Below the pieces are notes generated by a model. That model saw only the letters and a list, made by a program, of their open reading frames with translations. It was not told the DNA's origin and searched no databases. Shown here one piece after another: positions 18,430 to 25,964 of a stretch of 64,000 bases of DNA (position 1 is its first letter; every line of letters begins with the position of its first letter). The stretch covers positions 1-64,000 of the forward strand of contig CAZICV010000002.1 of NCBI GenBank assembly GCA_964537925.1. The letters run 5' to 3'. The DNA comes from SLDF01 sp964537925 (GTDB taxonomy: Bacteria; Bacteroidota; Bacteroidia; Chitinophagales; Saprospiraceae). A program made the translations under genes and the position numbers.

Positions 18430-19068
18430 CTACAATAACGTTGATTTGGAGGACTTCAATACATCTGCAGATCCCGGACCCAGGCAAAACAAAAGATCCA
18501 GGAAACTGAGATCCGGCGCGAACCCGTTCCTGTCCTCGAACACCTGAGGGTAATAAGAGACCTGTGCAGGCGGTACGGAAGAGACACGGGCGCCCAGTGA
18601 CCTGCGCAGGTCACGATAGTCTGTTGCCGGGTAAGCGGAGTAAGTATCCGAAAGGGATACGGAGATGGGAAGCTTGCTCTTTTCGATCAACCACTCCAGC
18701 AGACGCAGGTTGAAATCGAACAGATATTCGCCCGGATCGGCGTACAAGCTTTTCAGGCCGCTGCCAAAATGATGAAAATAAGGCGCACTGCCATATACGG
18801 TAGCAATGGTGTGCCAGTGCTGTCTGTGCCAGCGCTCATCATAAGCGATGCGGACTTCTCTCACAGGTTGCCGGTCGTGTTTTCCCTTTTTCAGCGGGAT
18901 ACTGAGCTGAGCAGGCCCGTGAGGAGTCAGCACGTCGGCACGATTGCGATAGGATGCCTTCTGGTAGGTCTCACAAGCTTCCAGGCAGACAGAACCGGTT
19001 TGATGACAGAGCAGAAAAAACTGGATCGAAGGCAGGTAAAACAGGGGAGACAGGATCGGTGCACTCAT
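18430..19068 (-). CDS. WbqC-like family protein
   Basis: 212 aa. Family pattern seen: YLPSIQFF near the N-terminus, E-x-CETYQKASYRNRADVLTP, LSIPLKKGK, DERWHRQHWHTIATVYGSAP and a C-terminal part with L-rich helices. WbqC proteins occur in O-antigen and other loci, but the biochemical role is not well defined. It overlaps the upstream PaiB-like gene by 4 nt (ATGA, 19065-19068) and is followed closely by the M1 peptidase gene, so translation is coupled. No signal peptide; cytoplasmic. Confidence 0.8.
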   Translation of the reverse strand: MSAPILSPLFYLPSIQFFLLCHQTGSVCLEACETYQKASYRNRADVLTPHGPAQLSIPLKKGKHDRQPVREVRIAYDERWHRQHWHTIATVYGSAPYFHHFGSGLKSLYADPGEYLFDFNLRLLEWLIEKSKLPISVSLSDTYSAYPATDYRDLRRSLGARVSSVPPAQVSYYPQVFEDRNGFAPDLSFLDLLFCLGPGSADVLKSSKSTLL

Positions 19069-19709
19069 GGGCCTTCCGTCTTTTCACCGCTGTTGTCCCG
19101 GCCATATTTAGCCCTCATGTAGTCATGCAGCTCATGGGCCTCCGGCTGCTGCCCTAGGTGATGAAGGATGCGCTGTTTATTGGTCTCGTCGCGGTTCTGG
19201 CTCATTTTTTGTGCGGCTTCGATCCGTGTGATGGCCATTTTGAAGCAGACGATCCCGGAGAGATGAGCTTCCAGGAAATCTTCGTCGAGTTTGTGGATCG
19301 ACATATCTCCGTTGACGGTCTCTTCGTATTTCCTGATCTGGGCTTCCAGCAACCGGATCGTTTCATCCCGGTCCACAGGTAGCGGGATACCATAGGCGTG
19401 TACAGCCAGGTAGTTCCAAGTGGGGACATTGGGATGATCGTACCAGGAGGAGGATATATAGCCGTGAGGCCCCTGGAATATCGCCATCATCTCCGTACCA
19501 GCGTCTATCGCTTTGGATTGTTCATTGGCCCGCGACAGGTGCCCGGTCAGTACCGGCTCGTTTGCCTCATCCATCACGAGATCCAGCGGCAGATGTGTCG
19601 CCCGCAGCCCGGTGGACGTACTGCTGACCAGCATGGCAAAACTGTACCGGCGGATGAAATCCAGGATACCGGGCGTATCCTGCCAGCGATATATTTTGGG
19701 GATGTACAC
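19065..19709 (-). CDS. PaiB-like FMN-binding protein
   Basis: 214 aa with the PaiB/FMN-binding split-barrel pattern: MYIPKIYRWQD, RATHLPLDL, GHLSRANEQSKAID, AIFQGPHGYISSSWYDHPNVPTWNY and IVCFKMAITRIEAAQKMSQNR. Proteins of this family bind flavin or haem-like cofactors; the Bacillus namesake affects sporulation and protease genes, but a DNA-binding role is doubtful in general. Located 17 nt after the small membrane protein gene and overlapping the WbqC-like gene. Confidence 0.85.
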   Translation of the reverse strand: MYIPKIYRWQDTPGILDFIRRYSFAMLVSSTSTGLRATHLPLDLVMDEANEPVLTGHLSRANEQSKAIDAGTEMMAIFQGPHGYISSSWYDHPNVPTWNYLAVHAYGIPLPVDRDETIRLLEAQIRKYEETVNGDMSIHKLDEDFLEAHLSGIVCFKMAITRIEAAQKMSQNRDETNKQRILHHLGQQPEAHELHDYMRAKYGRDNSGEKTEGP

Positions 19710-19726
19710 TATTGACAGGTCTCCTG

Positions 19727-19861
19727 CTATCTGGATCCGCTATAGACCAGGTAAAGAATGATCAGTATGATGAGGGTCGAGATAGCTACGATCTTGAAGA
19801 AACGCTTCTGATCCTGCTGTGCTTTGTTCGCCTGCTGGACTCTTCTTTTACGGGTTGCCAT
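19727..19861 (-). CDS. 44-aa single-pass membrane protein
   Basis: A short frame of 44 codons plus stop: MATRKRRVQQANKAQQDQKR (cytoplasmic, basic) followed by FFKIVAISTLIILIILYLVY (transmembrane) and SGSR. The topology is N-in by the positive-inside rule. It begins at ATG 19861 and ends 17 nt before the PaiB-like gene, so it would be the first gene of that operon. The basic-then-hydrophobic layout and absence of internal stops support a real gene, but the family is unknown. Confidence 0.6.
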   Translation of the reverse strand: MATRKRRVQQANKAQQDQKRFFKIVAISTLIILIILYLVYSGSR

Positions 19862-19923
19862 GATTTTGCATTTTATCTTCTCGAAAATAAGCAAACGAAA
19901 CGAAATCTGGTAAACGATCCTGC

Positions 19924-21216
19924 TCAGCGGATCTGTTGCATGAAATCGATGATGCGGTCATCCACCATCAGGTCGTTCAGTCTGAGCGGCCTCTTCAGCA
20001 CGATGCCTTCCAGCGTGCGGCACCGGCTGAGCGCCACATAGGTCTGCCCATGCTCAAAAGCGCCCCTTCCGAGATCCAGCACGATACGATCAAAAGTCTT
20101 GCCCTGGCTCTTGTGAATGGTGATGGCCCAGGCCGGCGCCAGCGGAAACTGCCTGAATGTACCGGCCGTAGTAGTAGTGATCCGGCTGCTGTCCTGCGCG
20201 TCCAGCTGGTACTCGGTAAATTCCCAGGAGGTCTGCCTGACTTCTATCAGGTTGCTCCCGTGCGTATCGTCCTGTTTGCTGACCAGTATCTTGTCGGTGC
20301 TTATTTCCGCTACCTGGCCGATCGTCCCGTTGACATATTGTTGCTCCGCGTCATTGCGCAGGAACATGACCTGTGCCCCGGGCTTGAGAAAGAGGTGGTG
20401 TTGTGCCGGTGCGGAAGTCTCCGGGAATCGGCCGGATACCTCGGCCGTGAACGTGCGGCCCACGCCCTCCAGTTGATCCATCTTTTTCAGGTTGATGGAT
20501 TGTGCCAGTTGTTGCAGCGTGCACAGATGAACATATGGGACCGACTCGTCAAAGTCAGGTTCTACACGTGTGTTGACCAGTTCGAGGCTGTCTTCGTCGG
20601 CGGTGCCGAAGCGGATCTCATCCAATAGCCGCAAAAACTCTTTCTGTTCCTGCCGGTACACATGGGTCAGCTCTACCAGTTTCAGGTCCAGCCGGCGTAT
20701 AGCCTGGGAGGAGAAAAAGTAGGGTGTATCGTAAAACAGGTGGAATACCTGTCCGTCTGTCTGCCTGTTGACGACAGGGGGTAACTGGAAGAGATCGCCG
20801 AAGAGCAGCAGCCGCACACCGCCGAAAGGCAGGTCTTTCTTCCTGGCCCGACGGAGCAGGAAGTCGATATGGTCCATGATCTCTGCCCGTACCATCGATA
20901 TCTCGTCGATCACCAGCGTATCGAGTTTTTTCCAGAGCGAGGTCTTGCGCCTTGCTGATTCCAGGCTGCCCGGAGCGACAAACCGGGGCGGCAGATTGAA
21001 GAATGAGTGAATGGTCTGTCCCTGTACATGCAGCGCAGCTACACCGGTAGGGGCCAGGACGGCGATGTTGCGGGCAGTGGTTCTCCGGAACAGATCGAGC
21101 AAGGTAGATTTGCCCGTACCTGCTTTGCCTGTAATGAAAAGATGGTCGCTGCCATGCTCCAGTTCATGCAGGAGCTGGCGGGAGGTCTTGTCCAGCAGGA
21201 TCGGTTTTGCGAGCAA
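19924..21216 (-). CDS. Pif1-like SF1B DNA helicase
   Basis: 430-aa 5'-3' helicase-type ATPase. Walker A GKAGTGKST at 30-38, motif Ia LAPTGVAAL at 54-62, Walker B VIDEISM at 102-108, motif III FGDLFQLPPV, arginine-bearing VELTHVYRQ, and C-terminal motifs ITIHKSQGKTFD and TYVALSRCRTLEG. No fused RNase-H or HRDC-type extension. Pif1-family enzymes unwind G-quadruplexes and R-loops; this role is inherited from the family. It is cytoplasmic and probably monocistronic. Confidence 0.9.
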   Translation of the reverse strand: MLAKPILLDKTSRQLLHELEHGSDHLFITGKAGTGKSTLLDLFRRTTARNIAVLAPTGVAALHVQGQTIHSFFNLPPRFVAPGSLESARRKTSLWKKLDTLVIDEISMVRAEIMDHIDFLLRRARKKDLPFGGVRLLLFGDLFQLPPVVNRQTDGQVFHLFYDTPYFFSSQAIRRLDLKLVELTHVYRQEQKEFLRLLDEIRFGTADEDSLELVNTRVEPDFDESVPYVHLCTLQQLAQSINLKKMDQLEGVGRTFTAEVSGRFPETSAPAQHHLFLKPGAQVMFLRNDAEQQYVNGTIGQVAEISTDKILVSKQDDTHGSNLIEVRQTSWEFTEYQLDAQDSSRITTTTAGTFRQFPLAPAWAITIHKSQGKTFDRIVLDLGRGAFEHGQTYVALSRCRTLEGIVLKRPLRLNDLMVDDRIIDFMQQIR

Positions 21217-21246
21217 ATGGAGCGAGTTTAGGAGCGATCACGAACA

Positions 21247-21280
21247 TAAAAAAAACCGGGTCCCAGTCTCGGGACCCGGT
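21247..21280 (-). terminator. Intrinsic terminator of the helical lipoprotein gene
   Basis: A 10-bp perfect stem ACCGGGTCCC (21255-21264) / GGGACCCGGT (21271-21280) with a six-base loop. On the minus strand it is followed by an eight-to-nine-T run (the A run at 21247-21255). It lies 24 nt after the stop at 21305 and separates this gene from the helicase gene. Confidence 0.9.
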
Positions 21281-21304
21281 CTCTTTTGTCCAGGGAGCGA
21301 CTGA

Positions 21305-21700
21305 TTAGATTTCGCCCAGAGCGTTTTTCACAGCGTCTTTGGTCTCAGTCCACTTCTGCTTGAGTGCATCCACTCCTTGCTCAGTAGCGGCGCCGACCTC
21401 GTGTGAAAAGTTCTCAAGGCTTTGCTTCGCAGCTTCCAGCTTTGTGCGCATTTCACTGGATTGCTGATCGGTTTTTCCTTCCAGCTCCTTCAGCTTCGTT
21501 TCCACTTTACCTTTCTGTTCACCAAGCTCAGTATTGATCATGTTGACAGACTCTTCCAGGTAAGTCTTCGCGGCAGTAGCCATTTCTTCAGCGTTCTCTT
21601 TCATGTCATCGGCAGCCTCTTCAGCTTTGCTGGCAGAGTCCGCGCAGGCGATGATACCTGCAAAAGCAAGTACCGCCATCAAATAAAACAACTTTCTCAT
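21305..21700 (-). CDS. Helical (apolipoprotein-like) lipoprotein
   Basis: 131 aa when started at ATG 21700 (MRKLFYLMAVLAFAGIIAC, lipobox IIAC, Cys19). A longer in-frame reading to 21778 is rejected because it overlaps the promoter at 21766-21797. The mature part is almost wholly amphipathic helix with charged heptads (EEAADDMKENAEEMATAAKT, KVETKLKELEGKT, WTETKDAVKNALGEI), like LEA/apolipoprotein-type coiled coils. It has its own promoter and terminator. Role unknown; envelope stress or membrane association is plausible for such proteins. Confidence 0.75.
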   Translation of the reverse strand: MRKLFYLMAVLAFAGIIACADSASKAEEAADDMKENAEEMATAAKTYLEESVNMINTELGEQKGKVETKLKELEGKTDQQSSEMRTKLEAAKQSLENFSHEVGAATEQGVDALKQKWTETKDAVKNALGEI

Positions 21701-21765
21701 ACGTATAAGATATTTGAGGTTTTCATGGTGACAAATCCCGTATACGACCGTTGCAAGCCTTCGTA

Positions 21766-21797
21766 CAAAGATATGCAAAAATCGTATATGTTACAAA
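21766..21797 (-). promoter_or_regulatory. Bacteroidota sigma-A type promoter
   Basis: On the minus strand: TTTG at 21797-21794, 20-nt spacer, then TATCTTTG (21773-21766), a match to TTG-N19-21-TAnnTTTG. Transcription would begin about 6-8 nt downstream, leaving a leader of roughly 55-60 nt before the ATG at 21700. Confidence 0.65.
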
Positions 21798-21863
21798 AAC
21801 GTTAAAATAGCCGGACGTATTGTGTGCGATTGGTCCTGGCGCTGAAAAAAAATCAACGATGTT

Positions 21864-22928
21864 CTACCGGGATTCTTTTCGCTCTTTGATCAGCAGGACA
21901 TAAGTGGCAAGGTGGTCGCTGTAGCCGGCAATATAGTTGTCAAAGTCAAAAGTGCGGAAAGGGTAGCCCTTATACCTGCCTGACTTCTGGATCAGCCATG
22001 GCTTATTGAACACACCGGCTTTGTAAAACATGTAGCCGGGCTCAACCGTATCGTCCCTGTGTACAAACCCGTAGGACAGGATGATCTGGTCAAACAGGCT
22101 CCAGGCGTCCTGGTATGCCAGTGTACCGATCCCTTTGTTGTAGAAGGAGAGGAAAGGGTTGTAAAACTGGTCCGGAGATACTTTCTTCTTGTCGCCTGAG
22201 GCATTCAAGACCTTCACGACACTTTCGTTGATAGGATCGTCATTGAGGTCTCCCATCACGATGATCCTGGCATAAGGATTAATGGCCCTCAGCGAATCCG
22301 CTACCTGCCTGTTGAGTGCTGCACAGGCATTGCGGAGCGGGCGGGTAGCTTCCTCTCCGCCGCGGCGTGAAGGCCAGTGGTTGACGAGTATATGCAGGGT
22401 GTCCCCGTTCAGGATCCCTTTTACATACAGTGCTTCCCGGGTGATCAGCGGCCTGCCGTCCAGATCATTGGTCGTTACAGGGAGAGGCCGTGACGCCAGT
22501 TCCCTGAAGTAGCGTGGATTGTACAGCAGCGCTACATCGATGCCCCTGTAGTCGGGCGAGTCATAATGAATGACCTGGTACCGCCGGGCAGCGATCTTCT
22601 CCTGGCGTGAGAAGTCCTCGAGCACGCTCCTGTTTTCTATTTCTGCTACGCCCAGCAGTGCCGGTCCGTCCGGTGTCGCGTCGAGACCTATCTGCTGCAC
22701 GACTTCTGCGAGGTTACCCAGCTTTTCCGTGTACCTCGCTGTATTCCAGTGGCGTGGCCCCTGCGGGGTGAACTCAGCGTCGTTGACCCCGGGCTGATCC
22801 AGGGTGTCGAACAGGTTCTCAAAGTTGTAGAATGCTATGCAGGCTATGCTGTAGTCTTTTTTCTGTGCATACAGATTCAGGATGGTGAGCAGGGCCAGTG
22901 TGAGCGAAAGCAAGGGTCTTGACGTCAT
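21864..22928 (-). CDS. Secreted endonuclease/exonuclease/phosphatase-family protein
   Basis: 354 aa with a signal peptide (MTSRPLLSLTLALLTILNLYAQ). DNase I-like fold motifs in order: FYNFENLFDT, GVAEIENRSVLED, YDSPDYRGIDVALLYNP, VNHWPSRRGGEEA, IIVMGDLNDDP and a final YSDHLATYV (catalytic Asp/His pair). It therefore probably cleaves phosphodiester bonds outside the cytoplasm. It is divergent from the TonB receptor/DUF5689/PLD genes, a grouping that suggests nucleic-acid scavenging. The exact substrate is not determined by sequence. Confidence 0.88.
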   Translation of the reverse strand: MTSRPLLSLTLALLTILNLYAQKKDYSIACIAFYNFENLFDTLDQPGVNDAEFTPQGPRHWNTARYTEKLGNLAEVVQQIGLDATPDGPALLGVAEIENRSVLEDFSRQEKIAARRYQVIHYDSPDYRGIDVALLYNPRYFRELASRPLPVTTNDLDGRPLITREALYVKGILNGDTLHILVNHWPSRRGGEEATRPLRNACAALNRQVADSLRAINPYARIIVMGDLNDDPINESVVKVLNASGDKKKVSPDQFYNPFLSFYNKGIGTLAYQDAWSLFDQIILSYGFVHRDDTVEPGYMFYKAGVFNKPWLIQKSGRYKGYPFRTFDFDNYIAGYSDHLATYVLLIKERKESR

Positions 22929-22951
22929 TTACGGAGATTGCCTGTACAGGG

Positions 22952-22959
22952 CAAAGATA
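22952..22959 (-). promoter_or_regulatory. -7 box upstream of the secreted nuclease-fold gene
   Basis: Minus-strand TATCTTTG, a full match to TAnnTTTG, placed 24 nt before the ATG at 22928. No clean TTG is seen at the -33 position, so the call rests on one element. Confidence 0.4.
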
Positions 22960-23112
22960 GCCCTTGCCGTACAGGAATGACGAACCGGAGGGCAGATAAG
23001 TTACAGCTGCAGATGATTTGCACCGGTCGGCTTTAGCGGCTACAGGGCTTACCGTTAGAGGGTTTACAGGGATTTAACGTAATGGTCTCACACTGGTAAT
23101 GTATCTGATTGC

Positions 23113-23120
23113 TAACTTTG
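23113..23120 (+). promoter_or_regulatory. -7 box that fixes the start of the TonB receptor gene
   Basis: TAACTTTG matches TAnnTTTG. With a start site about 7 nt downstream, the transcript would begin near 23127, so a TTG start at 23109 is excluded and ATG 23139 is favoured. The -33 element is weak (CTGG near 23093). Confidence 0.45.
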
Positions 23121-23138
23121 CCGCACGAATTGTTCCCT

Positions 23139-25949
23139 ATGCAGATAAACATATATAACTTTTCCAGATATGTCCTGTTTCTGATCTGTTTGTTGCCTGC
23201 TTCGGTCGCGGCGCAGCAGGTCACTGTTACGGGACTCGTAGTCGATCAGGAAAGTAAGCTGGGTATCGAGAATGCCCGGGTAGTCATTGTCGGCACACAT
23301 GCCACGACGCAGACAGGCATTACCGGTCTTTTCGTGCTGCAGGTCACGGCTCCCGGCAGATCCGTTCTATCGGTATCGATGCCTGGCCACCAGGATCTTC
23401 AGTTGGAAATCGTCGTACCTGAAACAGGTACGCTCAACCTGGGCGAACTTTCGCTGCGCAAAAGCGCTACAGCGGACCTGGACGACCTGTCCTTGCTGCC
23501 TGTGATATCGCTGGATGCCGAAGATGCGGATATCGACGGCCAGGGCGATGGCCAGGATATCTCATCCATATTGACTGCATCAAGGGATGTATTTGTATCT
23601 ACGGCGAGTTTTACATTTGGTCCTGCGCGGTTTCGCATCAGGGGGTACAGCCCGGATTATTCCGAACTCTATGTCAATGGTGTACCCTTCAACGACGCCG
23701 AGACAGGTGTGCCTTATTTCTGGCAGTTGGGCGGACTCAATGATGTACTCCGCAACAGGGACATCAATATCGGCCTGACTCCCGTGAGTTATGGCTTCGG
23801 AGATATAGGCGGCGCGTCCAATATCGATGTACGCGCTTCCAGGCAACGGGCCGAGACCCGGCTTTCCTACGCTGTCTCCAACCGCAGCTATGATCACCGG
23901 ATCATGCTGACGCACAGCACTGGTATTCTGTCCAACGGCTGGTCATTCAGCTTCTCAGGCTCCCGCAGGTGGGCGCAGGAGGGTTATATCGAAGGGACTT
24001 TTTACGATGCATGGTCATATTTTGCCGGTGCGGAGAAAAGGATCAGCAACCGCCATAGCATAGGACTATCCGTCTTTGGAGCGCCGACTATCAGGGGTGG
24101 CTCCGGGCCCGCCATACAGGAGATGTACGATCTGTCCGGATCCAACTACTACAATCCCAACTGGGGCTTTCAGAACGGGGAGAAACGAAATGCGCGCGTG
24201 AGCAATGCGCATCTGCCGATGGCGATACTCAGGCATGACTTCAACATCAGTCGCCGTGCTACCTTGACTACTTCACTTTCGTACCAAGCGGGCAGGAACG
24301 GGTTTGGCGCGCTTGCATGGGATGGCCCCAATGATCCCCGCCCGGACTATTATCAGAAGCTGCCAAGCTTTCAGCAGGATCCGGACCTGGCCGCAGAAGT
24401 TGCGGCACTCCTGCGCAACGATCAGCGGGCGAGACAACTCAACTGGGACAGCTTCTACGAGACCAATAAGAACAACGAACGCACGATCACCGATGTAGGT
24501 GGGATACCTGGCAATACGGCGACCGGGCTGTTTGCCCGCTATTTCATCGAGGAGCGCAGGATCGACAACAAGGTGTGGAACTTCAGCAGCTTCTACGAAA
24601 ACTTCCTCAGCGACCGCCTCTCTGTGAATGCCGGGGTCGCCTACAGGCATTTTACGGGTGAGAACTTCAAGGTAGTCAGCGACCTCCTGGGTGCAGACTA
24701 TTACCTCAATGAAGACAGGTTTGCACGCCGGGACTTCCCGAATGACCCGGAAAAATGGCGCAGCGACCTCAATGACCCTAACACGCTGCTGCAGACGGGA
24801 GACCGCCTCGGCTATGATTACCTGGCACAGATCCGCCACGGCCATGTATGGGGACAGGCCACCTATAAGCTTCCCCGCTGGGACTTCTTCCTGGCCGCCA
24901 AGGTAGCGGGAGATCGTATGTGGCGTGAAGGGCGTATGCGCAACGGGCTTTTCCCGGAGGACTCTTACGGAGAGTCTGAGGTCATGTCTTTCCTGACCTG
25001 GCAGCTCAAGGGAGGGGCTACCTACAAGCTCGACGGCCGCCAGTACCTGTATGTACACGCTATGAGCGGTACCTCCAGCCCGCTGTACCGCAATGTATTC
25101 GTCTCTCCCCGGACCCGCGACCAGGTCAATCCCTATGCGCGTCCTGAGAAAACCCTTTCGGGAGAGGCGGGTTATCTGTTCCGCTCGCCCAATATCAAGG
25201 CACGTGCATCGGTCTATTATACCCGCTTCAGCGACCAGTCCACTATCATCAGCTATTTCCAGGATGAAGGGTCTGACTTCGATGAGGACGGTACCACCGA
25301 TGTAGGCGGATTGGTCAATTTCGTGCTCAACGGTATTGAGAAGACCCATATGGGTACAGAACTCGCCATCGAGTACAAAGTAAGTCCTTCCGTGTCGCTG
25401 ACCGGCGTCGCCTCCCTGGGAGACTTCAGGTTTTCAAACAGGCCACAGGCTTATGTAGTATTTGACAACAGCAGCCGTCCGCTGGCAAACGGACTCCCGA
25501 TCTACGTAGAGAACTATTTTGTATCCAGGACGCCTCAACAGGCTTATAGTGTCGGTATCAACTACCGTTCCAGCCGGTTTTGGTTCCTCAATGTCAATAT
25601 CAACTATTTCGGCAAGAGCTACCTGGATTTCAACCCGCTCAGGCGTACTGCCCAGGCAGTGAGCGATATCGATTACGATAGCCCCGAATGGCATGCCATC
25701 GTAGATCAGGAACTGCTGCCGTCGGCTGTCACCGTCGATTTGTTCGGCGGCAAATCCTGGAAGTTTGGAAAGCACTATATATACCTCAACGTAGGTATCG
25801 GCAACCTGCTGAACAACCGCAATTTTATCACCGGGGGATATGAGCAGCTTCGTTTTGACTTCACGGATCAGAACCCGGCGAGGTTCCCGCCGAAGTACTT
25901 CTATGCTTACGGATTTAATTACTTCGCCAACATTTCCTACAAATTCTAA
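23139..25949 (+). CDS. TonB-dependent outer-membrane receptor
   Basis: 936 aa from ATG 23139 (signal peptide MQINIYNFSRYVLFLICLLP ... AAQ). A carboxypeptidase-regulatory-like domain (VTGLVVDQESKLGIENARVV) precedes the plug (FRIRGYSPDYSELYVNGVPF, PVSYGFGDIGGASNIDV) and a large barrel ending YGFNYFANISYKF. The TonB box is not obvious. It is 15 nt upstream of a DUF5689 lipoprotein gene, an arrangement repeated across Bacteroidota. No SusD-type gene is present; the DUF5689 lipoprotein may act as the surface-exposed partner. The cargo is unknown, with nucleic-acid-derived material proposed from context. Confidence 0.92.
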   Translation: MQINIYNFSRYVLFLICLLPASVAAQQVTVTGLVVDQESKLGIENARVVIVGTHATTQTGITGLFVLQVTAPGRSVLSVSMPGHQDLQLEIVVPETGTLNLGELSLRKSATADLDDLSLLPVISLDAEDADIDGQGDGQDISSILTASRDVFVSTASFTFGPARFRIRGYSPDYSELYVNGVPFNDAETGVPYFWQLGGLNDVLRNRDINIGLTPVSYGFGDIGGASNIDVRASRQRAETRLSYAVSNRSYDHRIMLTHSTGILSNGWSFSFSGSRRWAQEGYIEGTFYDAWSYFAGAEKRISNRHSIGLSVFGAPTIRGGSGPAIQEMYDLSGSNYYNPNWGFQNGEKRNARVSNAHLPMAILRHDFNISRRATLTTSLSYQAGRNGFGALAWDGPNDPRPDYYQKLPSFQQDPDLAAEVAALLRNDQRARQLNWDSFYETNKNNERTITDVGGIPGNTATGLFARYFIEERRIDNKVWNFSSFYENFLSDRLSVNAGVAYRHFTGENFKVVSDLLGADYYLNEDRFARRDFPNDPEKWRSDLNDPNTLLQTGDRLGYDYLAQIRHGHVWGQATYKLPRWDFFLAAKVAGDRMWREGRMRNGLFPEDSYGESEVMSFLTWQLKGGATYKLDGRQYLYVHAMSGTSSPLYRNVFVSPRTRDQVNPYARPEKTLSGEAGYLFRSPNIKARASVYYTRFSDQSTIISYFQDEGSDFDEDGTTDVGGLVNFVLNGIEKTHMGTELAIEYKVSPSVSLTGVASLGDFRFSNRPQAYVVFDNSSRPLANGLPIYVENYFVSRTPQQAYSVGINYRSSRFWFLNVNINYFGKSYLDFNPLRRTAQAVSDIDYDSPEWHAIVDQELLPSAVTVDLFGGKSWKFGKHYIYLNVGIGNLLNNRNFITGGYEQLRFDFTDQNPARFPPKYFYAYGFNYFANISYKF

Positions 25950-25964
25950 AACAACCTCTTTCGT

